A stretch of 11,620 nt of DNA. Source: Bacteroidales bacterium. Lineage in GTDB: Bacteria; Bacteroidota; Bacteroidia; Bacteroidales; UBA4417. The stretch covers positions 1-11,620 of the forward strand of contig JANXXZ010000018.1 of the NCBI GenBank assembly GCA_025350385.1, written 5' to 3'. Shown one piece after another: positions 1-7,702 of the stretch (position 1 is its first letter; every line of letters starts with the position of its first letter). The notes under the pieces are model-generated. The model was not told the DNA's origin. It did not search any database and saw only the letters and a list, made by a program, of their open reading frames with translations. Both the position numbers and the translations under genes were made by a program.

Positions 1-84
1 ATCCGCAATCCGCAATCCGCAATCCGCAATCCGCAATCCGCAATCCGCAATCCGCAATCCGCAATCCGCAATCCGCAATCCGCA
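1..84. repeat. heptanucleotide tandem array, 12 copies of ATCCGCA
   Basis: Twelve perfect head-to-tail copies of ATCCGCA run from the first base of the window, so the array may continue to the left. Because 7 and 3 are coprime, every frame reads the same seven codons in rotation, and neither strand has a stop inside it. It ends 36 bp before the putative start of the amylase-family gene. A related array (ATCCGAA on the minus strand) lies at 8289-8321. It reads as a simple-sequence intergenic repeat; no CRISPR-like spacers are present. Confidence 0.97.
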
Positions 85-120
85 CTGAGCACTAAATTTA
101 TTAATCCAAAACTGATTAGT

Positions 121-1419
121 TTGAAGAATATTCAAGGCAAAATAAATAACGATTTCCCTCATTGGGCCAGGAATCTTACTCTTTATGAAGTAAACCTTCG
201 TCAATACACCATGGAAGGGACAATCCAGGCCTTCCGTCAGCTCCTGCCGCGATTGAAAGAACTCGGGGTTGGTATACTGTGGTTTATGCCGCTTCAACCG
301 GTTGGAATCAAGAACCGAAAAGGCAGCCTGGGCAGTTACTATTCCATCCGTGATTATTGCTTGGTTGATCCTGCTTTTGGAACCCTGGCTGAATTCAGCG
401 ATATGGTTGCGGAAATTCATTCGATGGGAATGTATGTGATCCTCGACTGGGTTGCCAACCATACGGCCTGGGATCATCACTGGGTAGTTGAACACCCTTC
501 CTTTTACCTGCACAATGAAGCAGGGGAGGTGTTTCCCCCATATCCTGACTGGGCTGATGTAATCGGGCTTGATTATTCGAATCCTGGATTGCGGGCGGCT
601 ATGATTGATTCCATGAAGTTCTGGCTAACAAGTTCCGGTATTGATGGCTTCCGTTGCGATATGGCTCACCTGGTGGCTACTGATTTCTGGGAACAGGCAC
701 GTGCAGAACTGGTAGCCCTGAATCCGGGTATTTATATGCTGGCTGAAACCGATCAGTACGATTTGTTGAAAAAGGCCTTTCATTCAAGTTACGATTGGAA
801 AGTATTTCATGCCATCAATGAGGTTGCCCAGGGAAAGATTTCTGCTCAGGACCTGGCTGGCACTATAGAAGAACAACTCCGATGGTACCCGGCGCAATCA
901 TCCCTGATGCGTTTTATCAGTAACCATGATGAAAATTCATGGCAGGGATCTGAAATCGAGCGACTTACATACAGTCTGGAAGCCATGACGGTGCTTTACT
1001 TCACGTTGCCCGGCATTCCGCTTATATACTCCGGTCAGGAAGCCGGCAATTACCGCCGGCTTTCGTTTTTCGACAAGGATGCTATTGAATGGAAAGAGGA
1101 TAAGATGCGTGCGATGTTGATCAGGCTAACCTGGCTTAGAAACGAAAATCCTGCTCTCTGGTCCTGTATTCCCGGCGCTTTGTACCAGGAGATTATTACT
1201 GATGACAGGACAAATGTGCTGGCTTTTGAACGTGTTTTGGGTGAAAACGCTGTTCTGGTGGTGATGAATCTTGGCTATGAACCTGCCAGGATAAGCCTCA
1301 GGAGTGAATTATCCGAGGAAAGTTATTCCGATTTATTCAACCGGGATATGCAGGTAAGGTTTGGTATTCAGCCCTGTTTTGACCTTCCTGCATGGGGATA
1401 CAGAGTGTTTTACCGGTAG
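121..1419 (+). CDS. GH13 alpha-amylase family glycosidase, cytoplasmic
   Basis: A 432-residue enzyme of glycoside hydrolase family 13, which cleaves or transfers alpha-glucosidic bonds in starch-type or malto-oligosaccharide substrates. All four conserved GH13 regions are visible: region I DWVANH at 109-114; region II GFRCDMAH with Arg178 and the nucleophile Asp180; region III with the acid/base Glu209 (LAET); region IV SNHD with His269 and Asp270. The first barrel strand is LYEVNLRQYT at 21-30, and a short C-terminal beta domain begins near residue 365. There is no signal peptide, so it probably acts on internal glycans. The start is uncertain: TTG at 121 is used because the next ATG (211) would remove the first barrel strand, and the frame is open leftward through the heptamer array. 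A weak -7-like box TAAATTTA lies at 93-100. The GH13 assignment is firm, but substrate and subfamily cannot be told from sequence alone. Confidence 0.93.
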   Translation: MKNIQGKINNDFPHWARNLTLYEVNLRQYTMEGTIQAFRQLLPRLKELGVGILWFMPLQPVGIKNRKGSLGSYYSIRDYCLVDPAFGTLAEFSDMVAEIHSMGMYVILDWVANHTAWDHHWVVEHPSFYLHNEAGEVFPPYPDWADVIGLDYSNPGLRAAMIDSMKFWLTSSGIDGFRCDMAHLVATDFWEQARAELVALNPGIYMLAETDQYDLLKKAFHSSYDWKVFHAINEVAQGKISAQDLAGTIEEQLRWYPAQSSLMRFISNHDENSWQGSEIERLTYSLEAMTVLYFTLPGIPLIYSGQEAGNYRRLSFFDKDAIEWKEDKMRAMLIRLTWLRNENPALWSCIPGALYQEIITDDRTNVLAFERVLGENAVLVVMNLGYEPARISLRSELSEESYSDLFNRDMQVRFGIQPCFDLPAWGYRVFYR

Positions 1420-1444
1420 GTTTATCATTTTTGAGAACCTGAGG

Positions 1445-1474
1445 TTGCAAAACAAAACATTAATTATAAATTTG
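1445..1474 (+). promoter_or_regulatory. Bacteroidota-type promoter of the tRNA-Gly gene
   Basis: A perfect TAnnTTTG -7 box (TAAATTTG, 1467-1474) is preceded by TTG at 1445-1447 with exactly 19 bp between. This matches the -33/-7 architecture used by the Bacteroidota primary sigma factor. Transcription would start near 1481, about 7 nt before the tRNA 5' end. The spacing and position make chance unlikely. Confidence 0.75.
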
Positions 1475-1487
1475 CAGCATAAACATT

Positions 1488-1560
1488 GCGGAAGTAGCTC
1501 AGTTGGTAGAGCATCAGCTTCCCAAGCTGAGGGTCGCGAGTTCGAGTCTCGTTTTCCGCT
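1488..1560 (+). tRNA. tRNA-Gly (anticodon CCC)
   Basis: A full cloverleaf can be folded by hand. The 7-bp acceptor GCGGAAG pairs with TTTCCGC (one G-T at its base). The D stem is GCTC/GAGC, and the anticodon stem TCAGC/GCTGA encloses loop TTCCCAA with anticodon CCC at 1521-1523. The variable loop has 5 nt, and the T stem GCGAG/CTCGT carries loop TTCGAGT. The discriminator base is T73, as expected for bacterial glycine tRNAs. The genome continues CCT rather than CCA, so the CCA end must be finished by the CCA-adding enzyme. It decodes GGG. It has its own promoter upstream and a strong terminator 8 nt downstream, so it looks like a single-gene unit. Confidence 0.97.
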
Positions 1561-1567
1561 CCTGGAT

Positions 1568-1611
1568 ATCAGTTAGTTACAATACAATTGTGATTAACTG
1601 ATTTTCTTTTT
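1568..1611 (+). terminator. intrinsic terminator of tRNA-Gly
   Basis: A 16-bp stem pairs 1568-1583 with 1587-1602, counting one A-T and two G-T pairs in the centre, around a 3-nt loop ACA. It is followed directly by TTTTCTTTTT. The outer arms ATCAGTTA/TAACTGAT and inner arms ACAAT/ATTGT are perfect. Orientation and position fit termination of the tRNA transcript. Confidence 0.85.
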
Positions 1612-1644
1612 CAGGCAGTTTATAATCGATTTTATTTCAGGAAT

Positions 1645-1668
1645 GTAAACCAGGATGTAAACCAGGAT
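1645..1668. repeat. tandem 12-bp direct repeat
   Basis: GTAAACCAGGAT occurs twice head to tail (1645-1656 and 1657-1668), followed by TTTACAC, which is partly complementary to the repeat start. It lies between the tRNA terminator and the 3' end of the minus-strand DUF695-like gene. It may be a local slippage duplication; no function is evident. Confidence 0.8.
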
Positions 1669-1716
1669 TTACACATGAATGCCTCAATTTCTGCAGTTTG
1701 CTGCCCTTTTCAAATA

Positions 1717-2202
1717 TTATGACTGAAACAGCCCCGAAACGAATCTCCATTCTTCGTCTTTTTCCAGGTTGAAATTCAATTTGCGTTTTAAATTGATTTT
1801 CTCAAAGAATTCATTGGATTTCTTTTGATCAAACCCTGGCTGGTCAATGTAGTATAATAAATCGCGGTAATCTTTTCTGGTCAGGCGGGCTATGAAATGA
1901 ACCTGGTGATTCACCTTTAAAAAATCTACAATTTCATCTTCAATTTCGTTCAGGACGGATGCTTCTTCATCGGTAGGAAGTCCTGTTTCATGCTTTAATT
2001 GGTACTCAATCAGAACCTGGACACTCCATGGAAATAATCTCTTGTTCGGGTAATTGATGTAAGCTTCGTTAACTACGACAAAACCGGTTCCTTCTTCAAA
2101 TTCCAGTTCTGTTGCTAAAAAGTTTTCACCTGGAAAAATGGGAAGAACAGCTTCAGGTTGCAAAACTTCCATGCTTTCTTCTTCTGATAAATATTTATCC
2201 AT
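1717..2202 (-). CDS. DUF695-like domain protein
   Basis: A 161-residue soluble, acidic protein with no signal peptide or membrane segment. Residues about 58-160 resemble the DUF695 family of unknown function: the pattern PW (58-59) then hydrophobic strand, GLP at 74-76, an acidic helix, FIARLT..DYRDLLYY at 103-118 and a final D..W (W152) is what I recognise from that family. The N-terminal 55 residues form a separate acidic, strand-rich region. The ATG at 2202 follows an AT-rich leader; an internal ATG at codon 11 is an alternative start. The gene stands alone, with the tRNA unit converging on its 3' end. I assign it by pattern memory, not alignment, and no biochemical role is known for the family. 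Confidence 0.7.
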   Translation of the reverse strand: MDKYLSEEESMEVLQPEAVLPIFPGENFLATELEFEEGTGFVVVNEAYINYPNKRLFPWSVQVLIEYQLKHETGLPTDEEASVLNEIEDEIVDFLKVNHQVHFIARLTRKDYRDLLYYIDQPGFDQKKSNEFFEKINLKRKLNFNLEKDEEWRFVSGLFQS

Positions 2203-2372
2203 TGTGAGTCATATTAAATGAGTAGAACTTTGTAATCAGCCACATTGGTGAAAAGACAGTTTTCAATTTCCTTCCCATTACCTGGCTTCAAATATACTGA
2301 TTTCCTCTCATGCTTACAATGCTGTTTGAAAAACTTGGTCTTCTTCAAGGCTGATAATTTGACAATTAACAA

Positions 2373-2495
2373 TCAACCTGACAATTCCCGGAATACCGCC
2401 ATCTGAAAGAACTGATGATAATGTTTATTTTTACATAGCACTTGCTGTCCATTTAGCCGGTAGTTTTTTTTATTCAGGTCAAGCAGCACTTCCAT
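2373..2495 (-). pseudogene. possible small ORF or gene remnant (40 aa from ATG)
   Basis: On the minus strand, an ATG at 2495 opens 40 codons ending in TGA at 2373-2375. The frame stays open upstream of the ATG for about 25 more codons, back to a TAA. The peptide (MEVLLDLNKKNYRLNGQQVL and onward) has a protein-like composition with alternating charged and hydrophobic residues, and the upstream part (ILKPAKLLFQIEGKLNRS) reads as a continuous protein segment lacking a start codon. That suggests the 3' fragment of a decayed gene rather than a complete small gene. I do not recognise a family, and a chance open frame cannot be excluded. Confidence 0.25.
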
Positions 2496-2584
2496 AAGCG
2501 ACCGGTTAAGCTTGCCTTCAATCTGAAAGAGTAGTTTAGCCGGTTTTAAAATGATGATTCGCGACCAGGAATTGTGTACAGGTT

Positions 2585-2625
2585 AAAAAGAAGCCGAAAG
2601 CAATTGGTTAGAATGCTCCCGGCTT
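2585..2625 (-). terminator. intrinsic terminator of the cupredoxin gene
   Basis: Read on the minus strand, AAGCCG (2625-2620) pairs with CGGCTT (2596-2591). The stem continues inward through one G-T pair and GAGCA/TGCTT, then runs into TTCTTTTT. It sits about 65 bp past the stop codon. A second perfect hairpin, AAATCCT-GTAT-AGGATTT (2646-2663), lies between the stop and this terminator but has no T-tract. Confidence 0.75.
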
Positions 2626-2688
2626 TAATTAACAATCAGGTCAGGAAATCCTGTATAGGATTTGATGAAAAAAATTTAATGAGGGAAT

Positions 2689-3291
2689 TTATTCCTTAAT
2701 CACTTTCAGGGTATTGGTGCTTTGATCACCAACGCGCAGTATGTAAATGCCGGATGCTAACTTCTCAATATTTACAGATGTGGTATCATCATTAAGCCTT
2801 CCTGTCATTTTGAGGCTGCCTGACTGGTCGGAGATATAATAAAGCGTTCCGGATGAAATACCGCTTGACTTAATGGTGAATGTGCTTCTTGCTGGGTTGG
2901 GATAAATGGATAGATTGAACTGCGGCAGAAAGTCAGATACGCCATTGGTGTTTTTTACAATTATTACTCCTTTCATCCCCGAAGCCGCATGTATACTACA
3001 TACATACCAATGTGTGCCAACAGTAAGATGAGCCGGCAAAACCAGTCCTCCGCCCAAGATAGTCTGAAATCCACCTGGGAGCGCGGTATTTCCGTTTGCC
3101 TGCCAGGATACTTCACTAACCTCTCTTGCATCGTGCATAGTAGCAATTGCAAAATTCACACTGTCTCCTTCATTTATGGTGACAGTGTCGGGTGTAAAAG
3201 TGAATCCCGAATTATGGATTGTCCAGGTGGTGCTGAATCCGGTAATACTTGCTGAAAACAGCAAGAACGAGAGTAAAATCTTGGCTTTCAT
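2689..3291 (-). CDS. exported cupredoxin with T9SS C-terminal sorting domain
   Basis: A 200-residue exported protein in three parts. Residues 1 to about 20 form a Sec signal peptide (MKAKILLSFLLFSASITGFS). Residues 21-114 form a plastocyanin-type cupredoxin domain. The expected type-1 copper ligands are present: His53, then Cys98-x2-His101-x4-Met106 (CSIH then GM). Residues about 126-200 form a Por/T9SS type-A sorting domain, opening with LSIYPNPARSTFTI and ending GIYILRV...LKVIKE. It should cross the outer membrane by T9SS and be released or surface-anchored, where it may carry electrons or bind copper. The ATG is preceded by AAGAAAAA, a usual A-rich Bacteroidota leader. A terminator follows at 2585-2625, so it is probably monocistronic. 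The redox partner is unknown. Confidence 0.9.
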   Translation of the reverse strand: MKAKILLSFLLFSASITGFSTTWTIHNSGFTFTPDTVTINEGDSVNFAIATMHDAREVSEVSWQANGNTALPGGFQTILGGGLVLPAHLTVGTHWYVCSIHAASGMKGVIIVKNTNGVSDFLPQFNLSIYPNPARSTFTIKSSGISSGTLYYISDQSGSLKMTGRLNDDTTSVNIEKLASGIYILRVGDQSTNTLKVIKE

Positions 3292-3433
3292 TTTTTCTTA
3301 ATTAAGTGTAATCATTCCAAGGGTTTTCAGTAATGCTCGTTTACCATGAAAAACTAAGTTTCCATTTTCGTCGGAATTAATTACTTATTGAATTACAACA
3401 AAGATGAATTCAGAGAGTTCAGGCGACTGTTAT

Positions 3434-3466
3434 ATAATTTCTTTTTTTTCGAAAAAATGAAATTAT
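3434..3466. other. AT-rich long hairpin
   Basis: ATAATTTC (3434-3441) is perfectly complementary to GAAATTAT (3459-3466), and the interval is a run of eight T, then CG, then six A and T, so the stem can extend nearly through the centre. It lies between the cupredoxin gene start and the 3' end of the DUF2339 pseudogene. It could act as a weak terminator for transcripts leaving the pseudogene or as an AT-rich upstream element. It could also be a chance product of base composition. Confidence 0.45.
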
Positions 3467-3556
3467 TAACCGGATAATTGAATCATAGCTATTCAGCATC
3501 AGCCATTTCTTTAATTGGATGATAATAACCTTTATGATAATTCAGGAAGTAACGGA

Positions 3557-5904
3557 CTACTGCTGCTCGTCTCCTTCAATAGTAATAATATGCTTGTACT
3601 TATTATAAAGGAAAGAGATGATTAAAAGCATTACCCCAAGCGAAACAAAAACAATGGTTTTTGAAATGGTGCCCAGGTTCGAAAGGTCATAAAAGAACAG
3701 CTTTAAAAGTGTGCCTCTAAACAGTACAATGGCTCTGATGCGCAGATGTTTTTTCCTTCTCCATATCCCTAAAATAATCAGAAACAACGAATAAACACCC
3801 CAAAGGATGCTCAGTCCAAGACCATAGTTCCGGTTTGAGCCGGCCATATCCAGCCAGTTTACGAGTTCGCTGCTGGCAATCCATAGTATGGTCAGATGGA
3901 GCAGCAATTCTAATGCTGTTTTAAGTCCGGTCATCAGGAAATCCCGATACATGTATCTGTAACTCACAAAGAGCATCATGGCTGCAAATGCGAGTGCGAC
4001 ATACCGGAAGCTGATGTTTAAAAATCCCCTGTGAAAATACAGGGACATTGATTGTTGTAAGTAGCTTTCGCGCAATTCGCTGAGCATATATAAACCCTGT
4101 GTGAGGAAAACAAGGATGACCATTCCGTTCAGAATCAGGTTAAGTAATCCTAACTGTTAATTCCTGATTTTTTTATAATTTACATATGACAGGCTGGAAA
4201 GGAATAGCAGTGAATAATTGATGATCCAGATTGATTTAAATTTCAGCAGGTCATCGTTACGGAAATGATCAGGCTTTAGTTGATCGTGAACTACAGCTGA
4301 TATTTCGGATCCTATATAAAGCTGATTCCAATATACGGATATCTCCAGCCTGAATGTATTATACAATGTGATCAGGAGGATAGCCGGAACAATAAACGAC
4401 ACGAAAGTCACTATATGATTCCTGTAAAGCAGGGGAGAAGTATGATTCTTATCCAGGTTCAGCCGGCAAATGAAGGAGAATACCGCCACAAATAAAATGG
4501 AAGTCAGGAAACTGATGTTGAAACAGGGAGTCTGATATAAACCAGCTTAACACTACGATTTAACTCAGCCCAGTCCTGTAGAATGCTTAAGAAAGAGATA
4601 ATCATCAACGGGTATGAAAGCGCTTCATAGAAGGAACTGTTTTTTGTTCTGCCAATCCAGAAAAGGATTGCAGATTCACCCACCCAAAGAAGAGTAACCC
4701 AGTTTCCATCTAACTGAACCGGTATTGCGATTGTGATGAAAACCAGCGCGAGTCCAATTATAAGGTAACTGAGGTTCCGGTCTGCCAGTTTTTGCCTGTA
4801 GATAATTATTGCGACTATAGCGCGAACAAAGGCATTATATACTGAGAATAAACCAAGCAATTCATGAGATGTCGGATGATGCTCCAAAATTGAGTAACCA
4901 ATCCCAACGTAAACAAATGAATTAGCAAGCAGCAGCAGGACATCACCAAGATCAAACTTTTCTTTTTGTATGAGTTTGTATGCAAGAAATGTGATATAAA
5001 AAATCAGGAAGAAAGTGGTTGCAAAGGTTAAAGCAAGCCCAAAATGAATTCCGACCTGGTATTTTGTTGTAAACCATACAAAATAGATAAGCCAGGTAAG
5101 AAGGAACGACGAGTAACATATTGACTTCCAGTATTTCCTGAAAGCGATAGCCAGGATACCGGCGTTAATTATGGCAATATAGCTGAAAAGGATTGCCACA
5201 TTTCCCGAATTATTGCTAAGGAGAAAGGGTACTGCATAAGCACCTACATGGCCGAAATGGGCAATTACCTGCTTATTGTATCTGATGGCCGTCGCTACCG
5301 TTACCGCCGTAAAGAGAACCATCATTACAAATGCCGGTATCCTGGGTATGAGATTATAGAAATCATAGGCAAAATAGGTGATAAAATACATGATCGCAAT
5401 GGCACCACTTACCAATACGGCACTGTAATTCTCATATTTTCCCTTAAGTTTTATTCCAAAGCCCGAAAGGATTAATCCGGCAATATAGCCTAAAAGTATT
5501 CTTGTGAGAGGACTTATCAACTGGTGTTCAATCGAATACTTTGCACCGATCGCCACTCCGATAACTGTGATAATTATGCCTATTTTGCTGATCAGGTTTT
5601 CCCCAATAAATTTCTCAAGGTTCCTGCCGGCTTGTGGCAATATTTGGGCTGGTTCTGCCAGTAGATAAGCAGGCGGTGCGACCTGGCTGCCCGTTGTTGT
5701 ATTGTTAGATTGAACCATTTCCGGCTTTTCCGAACCGGGCTGCTCCTGAATATCTGACGATGCGGTTTGTTGTTTACCGGAAATTTTCAGTTTATGAATT
5801 TCAATCCGCAATTCATTTATTTCACCCGAAAACTGTTCCTACTTCCTGAGCAACGTTTCCATTTTTTCAAGCAACTGCTTGATTTCGTTTGAATCCTCAG
5901 TCAT
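3557..5904 (-). pseudogene. DUF2339 polytopic membrane protein, broken by two nonsense codons and a frameshift
   Basis: The remains of one gene of about 782 codons. Pieces align in order with DUF2339: an N-terminal coiled coil from ATG 5904 (MTEDSNEIKQLLEKMETLLR); the conserved NLEKFIGENLISKIGIIITVIGVAIGAKYSIEH entry; many membrane segments; and a C-terminus ending SLGVMLLIISFLYNKYKHII. Three lesions break it. Codon 22 is TAG (5841-5839), after which the same frame continues EQFSGEINELR. A frameshift lies near 4522-4536: adding one base at about 4531 joins VYIR to TPCFNISFLTSILF, and the upper frame otherwise ends at 4504. An in-frame TAA sits at 4159-4157, with the reading resuming as QLGLLNLILNG. 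The span of 2348 nt is one short of a multiple of three, as a single-base deletion predicts. The family's function is unknown. Sequencing error is the main alternative. Restarts could yield fragments (TTG 5811, GTG 4489, ATG 4123), but none would be a full protein. Confidence 0.88.
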
Positions 5905-5984
5905 ATTCTCATTTTTAAAATAGGAGTGAAATAATGGCAAATCAGGCAATCAGGTCAGAAAGAATTTCGTTATGAACACCTATT

Positions 5985-6014
5985 CAAATGTAGTGAACAA
6001 TCTATATACATCAA
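5985..6014 (-). promoter_or_regulatory. consensus promoter of the DUF2339 pseudogene
   Basis: On the minus strand, TTG (6014-6012), then 19 bp, then a perfect -7 box TACATTTG (5992-5985). This is the same geometry as the tRNA-Gly promoter. Transcription would start near 5978, leaving a leader of about 75 nt before the original ATG at 5904. The promoter is intact although the gene is broken. Confidence 0.65.
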
Positions 6015-6136
6015 TGCCTGATTAAGAAAGAGATAAATGATTCAATGTTCTCATCACTCACTTCTCATACCCATCTTTCAGCTCAGCATTTATTTATACC
6101 ATCGTTTTCAAAGAAAGCAGGTTATGCCTGATTCTA

Positions 6137-7480
6137 TCACTTCGGAATAGTAAAATGAAATGAACTTCCTTTGCCGGCAGCGCTTTCTGCCCAGATCTTT
6201 CCCCCGTGTTTTTCAACAAATTCCTTACATAATATCAACCCGAGACCTGTTCCTAGCTCATTGATTGTGCCTGCTGTAGAGTAATTTTCTTCAATCCGGA
6301 ACAACCTTTTAATTGTGTCGGCTGTCATGCCAACCCCTGTATCGCTCACTGATATCATTAATTCGTTTTGATTTATTCCGGCTGAAATAACAATCTGGCC
6401 TCCAGGGTTTGTGAATTTTATTGCATTCGAAACCAGGTTCCGCAGAACAAGGCTAATCATATCCTTATCAGCATAAGCAAGTATATCGTGTGGTAATTCT
6501 AATGATATGGTAATTGATTTCTGTTGAGAAGCATTTTCCAATAATTCAGTAACATTATTGATAATTGAAACGATTTCCAGATGTTCGGGGTTAAACTCCA
6601 TCCTGCCGGTTTGAGACCGGGACCATTCCAACAGGTTCATCAGCAAATCCATGACCCGCTGAGAAGAACTTTGAATAATACCGGCATATTCCTCAATTCC
6701 TTTGTAGTCTTTTTCCCTGACCTGCTCAACCAGGAGATTGCTGAACCCGATAATACTGTTGAACGGGCTTTTCAAATCGTGCGCTATTATTGAGAAGAAC
6801 TTATCCTTGGTAGCATTGAGTTCACGCAACCGGGTTTCGCTTTCTTTCAGCGCTTCTTCAGCCAGTTTACGTTCAGTTACGTCATAGATGTAGCCTTTAA
6901 TCTCAGTAATTTCACCTTGCAGACTAAAACCTGCAATTTTATTTTCAATAGTATTTATTAATTTTCCATTCTTACGTTTTCTTACGGTTTCATAATTTGT
7001 AAGTTTCTTGTGTATGAGTAATTGTTTTTTTATCCTCTCAAACTCTGATATATCTTCATATATCATCATTACATTCTTGCCAACAACTTCCTTTTTATTG
7101 CTATATCCGAACATCTCCAAAAAGGATAAATTGCAATCAATTATAAAACCTTCACCAGTCATAAGAAAATCGCCTGTCAGATCTTCTTCAAACAGGCTTT
7201 TATATTTTTCCTCGCTTTCGCGAAGTGCCGCTTCAGCCAGATTGCGCTCAGCAATGTGTTTGATCATAGGATGAAATACCAATAAGTAAACTACCGGGGC
7301 CAGTATAAATACCAGTAGAATACTGTCAATCAGGGCCAATGTTAAGACCGGAAATGGAGGCAGTAATCTCAGTAGCAGTCCGGTTAGAAGGTCAGCCAGG
7401 AGAATGATAGTTACAAATACTATTACAAGCCTGACAGGGGATTGATATAGTTGTTTGGTGATACCTGCTTGTTCATTCAT
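6137..7480 (-). CDS. membrane-bound PAS sensor histidine kinase
   Basis: A 447-residue sensor kinase. Two membrane helices (about 18-38 and 47-70) with a very short loop between them leave almost no periplasmic sensor, so the signal is probably read in the membrane or by the cytoplasmic PAS domain. A linker helix leads to PAS/PAC at about 88-206, ending GYIYDVTERK. The HisKA domain carries the phospho-acceptor His234 in FFSIIAHDLKSPF. The HATPase_c domain has the N box (RNLVSNAIKFT, Asn348 and Asn352), G1 box DTGVGM (Asp380) and G2 box GTGLGL (410-415). All catalytic motifs are intact. No response regulator lies in the window, so it is an orphan kinase here. The start is ATG 7480, with a -7-like box about 70 nt upstream. 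The gene is divergent from the pentapeptide-repeat gene. Its partner and signal are unknown. Confidence 0.95.
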   Translation of the reverse strand: MNEQAGITKQLYQSPVRLVIVFVTIILLADLLTGLLLRLLPPFPVLTLALIDSILLVFILAPVVYLLVFHPMIKHIAERNLAEAALRESEEKYKSLFEEDLTGDFLMTGEGFIIDCNLSFLEMFGYSNKKEVVGKNVMMIYEDISEFERIKKQLLIHKKLTNYETVRKRKNGKLINTIENKIAGFSLQGEITEIKGYIYDVTERKLAEEALKESETRLRELNATKDKFFSIIAHDLKSPFNSIIGFSNLLVEQVREKDYKGIEEYAGIIQSSSQRVMDLLMNLLEWSRSQTGRMEFNPEHLEIVSIINNVTELLENASQQKSITISLELPHDILAYADKDMISLVLRNLVSNAIKFTNPGGQIVISAGINQNELMISVSDTGVGMTADTIKRLFRIEENYSTAGTINELGTGLGLILCKEFVEKHGGKIWAESAAGKGSSFHFTIPK

Positions 7481-7550
7481 TGCAATCTTTTATTTGATGG
7501 GTAATCAACTTATCCATACCGATTCCAGTCAGAAGTGATGCATGGATAAT

Positions 7551-7558
7551 CAAAAGTA
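7551..7558 (-). promoter_or_regulatory. candidate -7 box of the histidine kinase gene
   Basis: TACTTTTG on the minus strand matches TAnnTTTG at every fixed base and lies about 70 nt before the kinase start. No TTG is found at the expected 19-bp distance, so only the -7 half is supported. Confidence 0.4.
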
Positions 7559-7666
7559 AGAAATCCTCTTGAAAAGGCTTTGTAAACCTTCAGATCCTGG
7601 CGCTGGTTTTCTTAGTCAATGCCTGCCCTTTTCTTCTTTTCTTATATTTACACTTTTTATAGGGGT

Positions 7667-7674
7667 TAAATTTG
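7667..7674 (+). promoter_or_regulatory. candidate -7 box of the pentapeptide-repeat gene
   Basis: TAAATTTG matches TAnnTTTG perfectly and lies 28 nt before the ATG at 7703, giving a leader of roughly 20 nt. The -33 region is poor: only TTTA at 7647-7650, at a short spacing. Confidence 0.5.
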
Positions 7675-7702
7675 AATAGGTATCAACCTGCAAGTTTCAT
7701 TC

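Larger units (their letters stand above)
2203..2688. other. 486-bp gap between minus-strand genes
   Basis: No well-supported gene is seen here. The stretch holds the upstream region of the DUF695-like gene (no clear TAnnTTTG box found), a short minus-strand reading frame at 2373-2495 that may be a remnant, and the intrinsic terminator of the cupredoxin gene at 2585-2625. Confidence 0.7.

Noticed and set aside
1..84. CRISPR array
   Set aside because: The unit is 7 bp with no spacers, which is a simple tandem repeat.
1361..1576. 71-codon plus-strand frame over the amylase end and tRNA
   Set aside because: It overlaps the GH13 3' end in another frame and runs through the tRNA-Gly gene; it is a shadow.
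2989..3255. 88-codon plus-strand frame opposite the cupredoxin
   Set aside because: Antisense of a gene with clear domains and no independent evidence.
3557..5811. Three separate membrane-protein genes on the minus strand
   Set aside because: The pieces continue one DUF2339 protein. The last two lie in the same frame separated only by a TAA, and the first joins by a one-base shift. The apparent start codons (TTG, GTG and an internal ATG) are not natural starts.
3557..5904. Stop-codon reassignment or programmed recoding to explain the broken gene
   Set aside because: Two different stop codons (TAG and TAA) plus a frameshift would be needed, and neighbouring genes use both TAA and TAG as ordinary stops.
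5940..6133. Repeated word AATCAGGCA / TGCCTGATT at 5940, 6015 and 6125
   Set aside because: Nine-base matches in an AT-rich spacer with uneven spacing and no mirrored boundary; too weak to call an operator or a mobile-element end.
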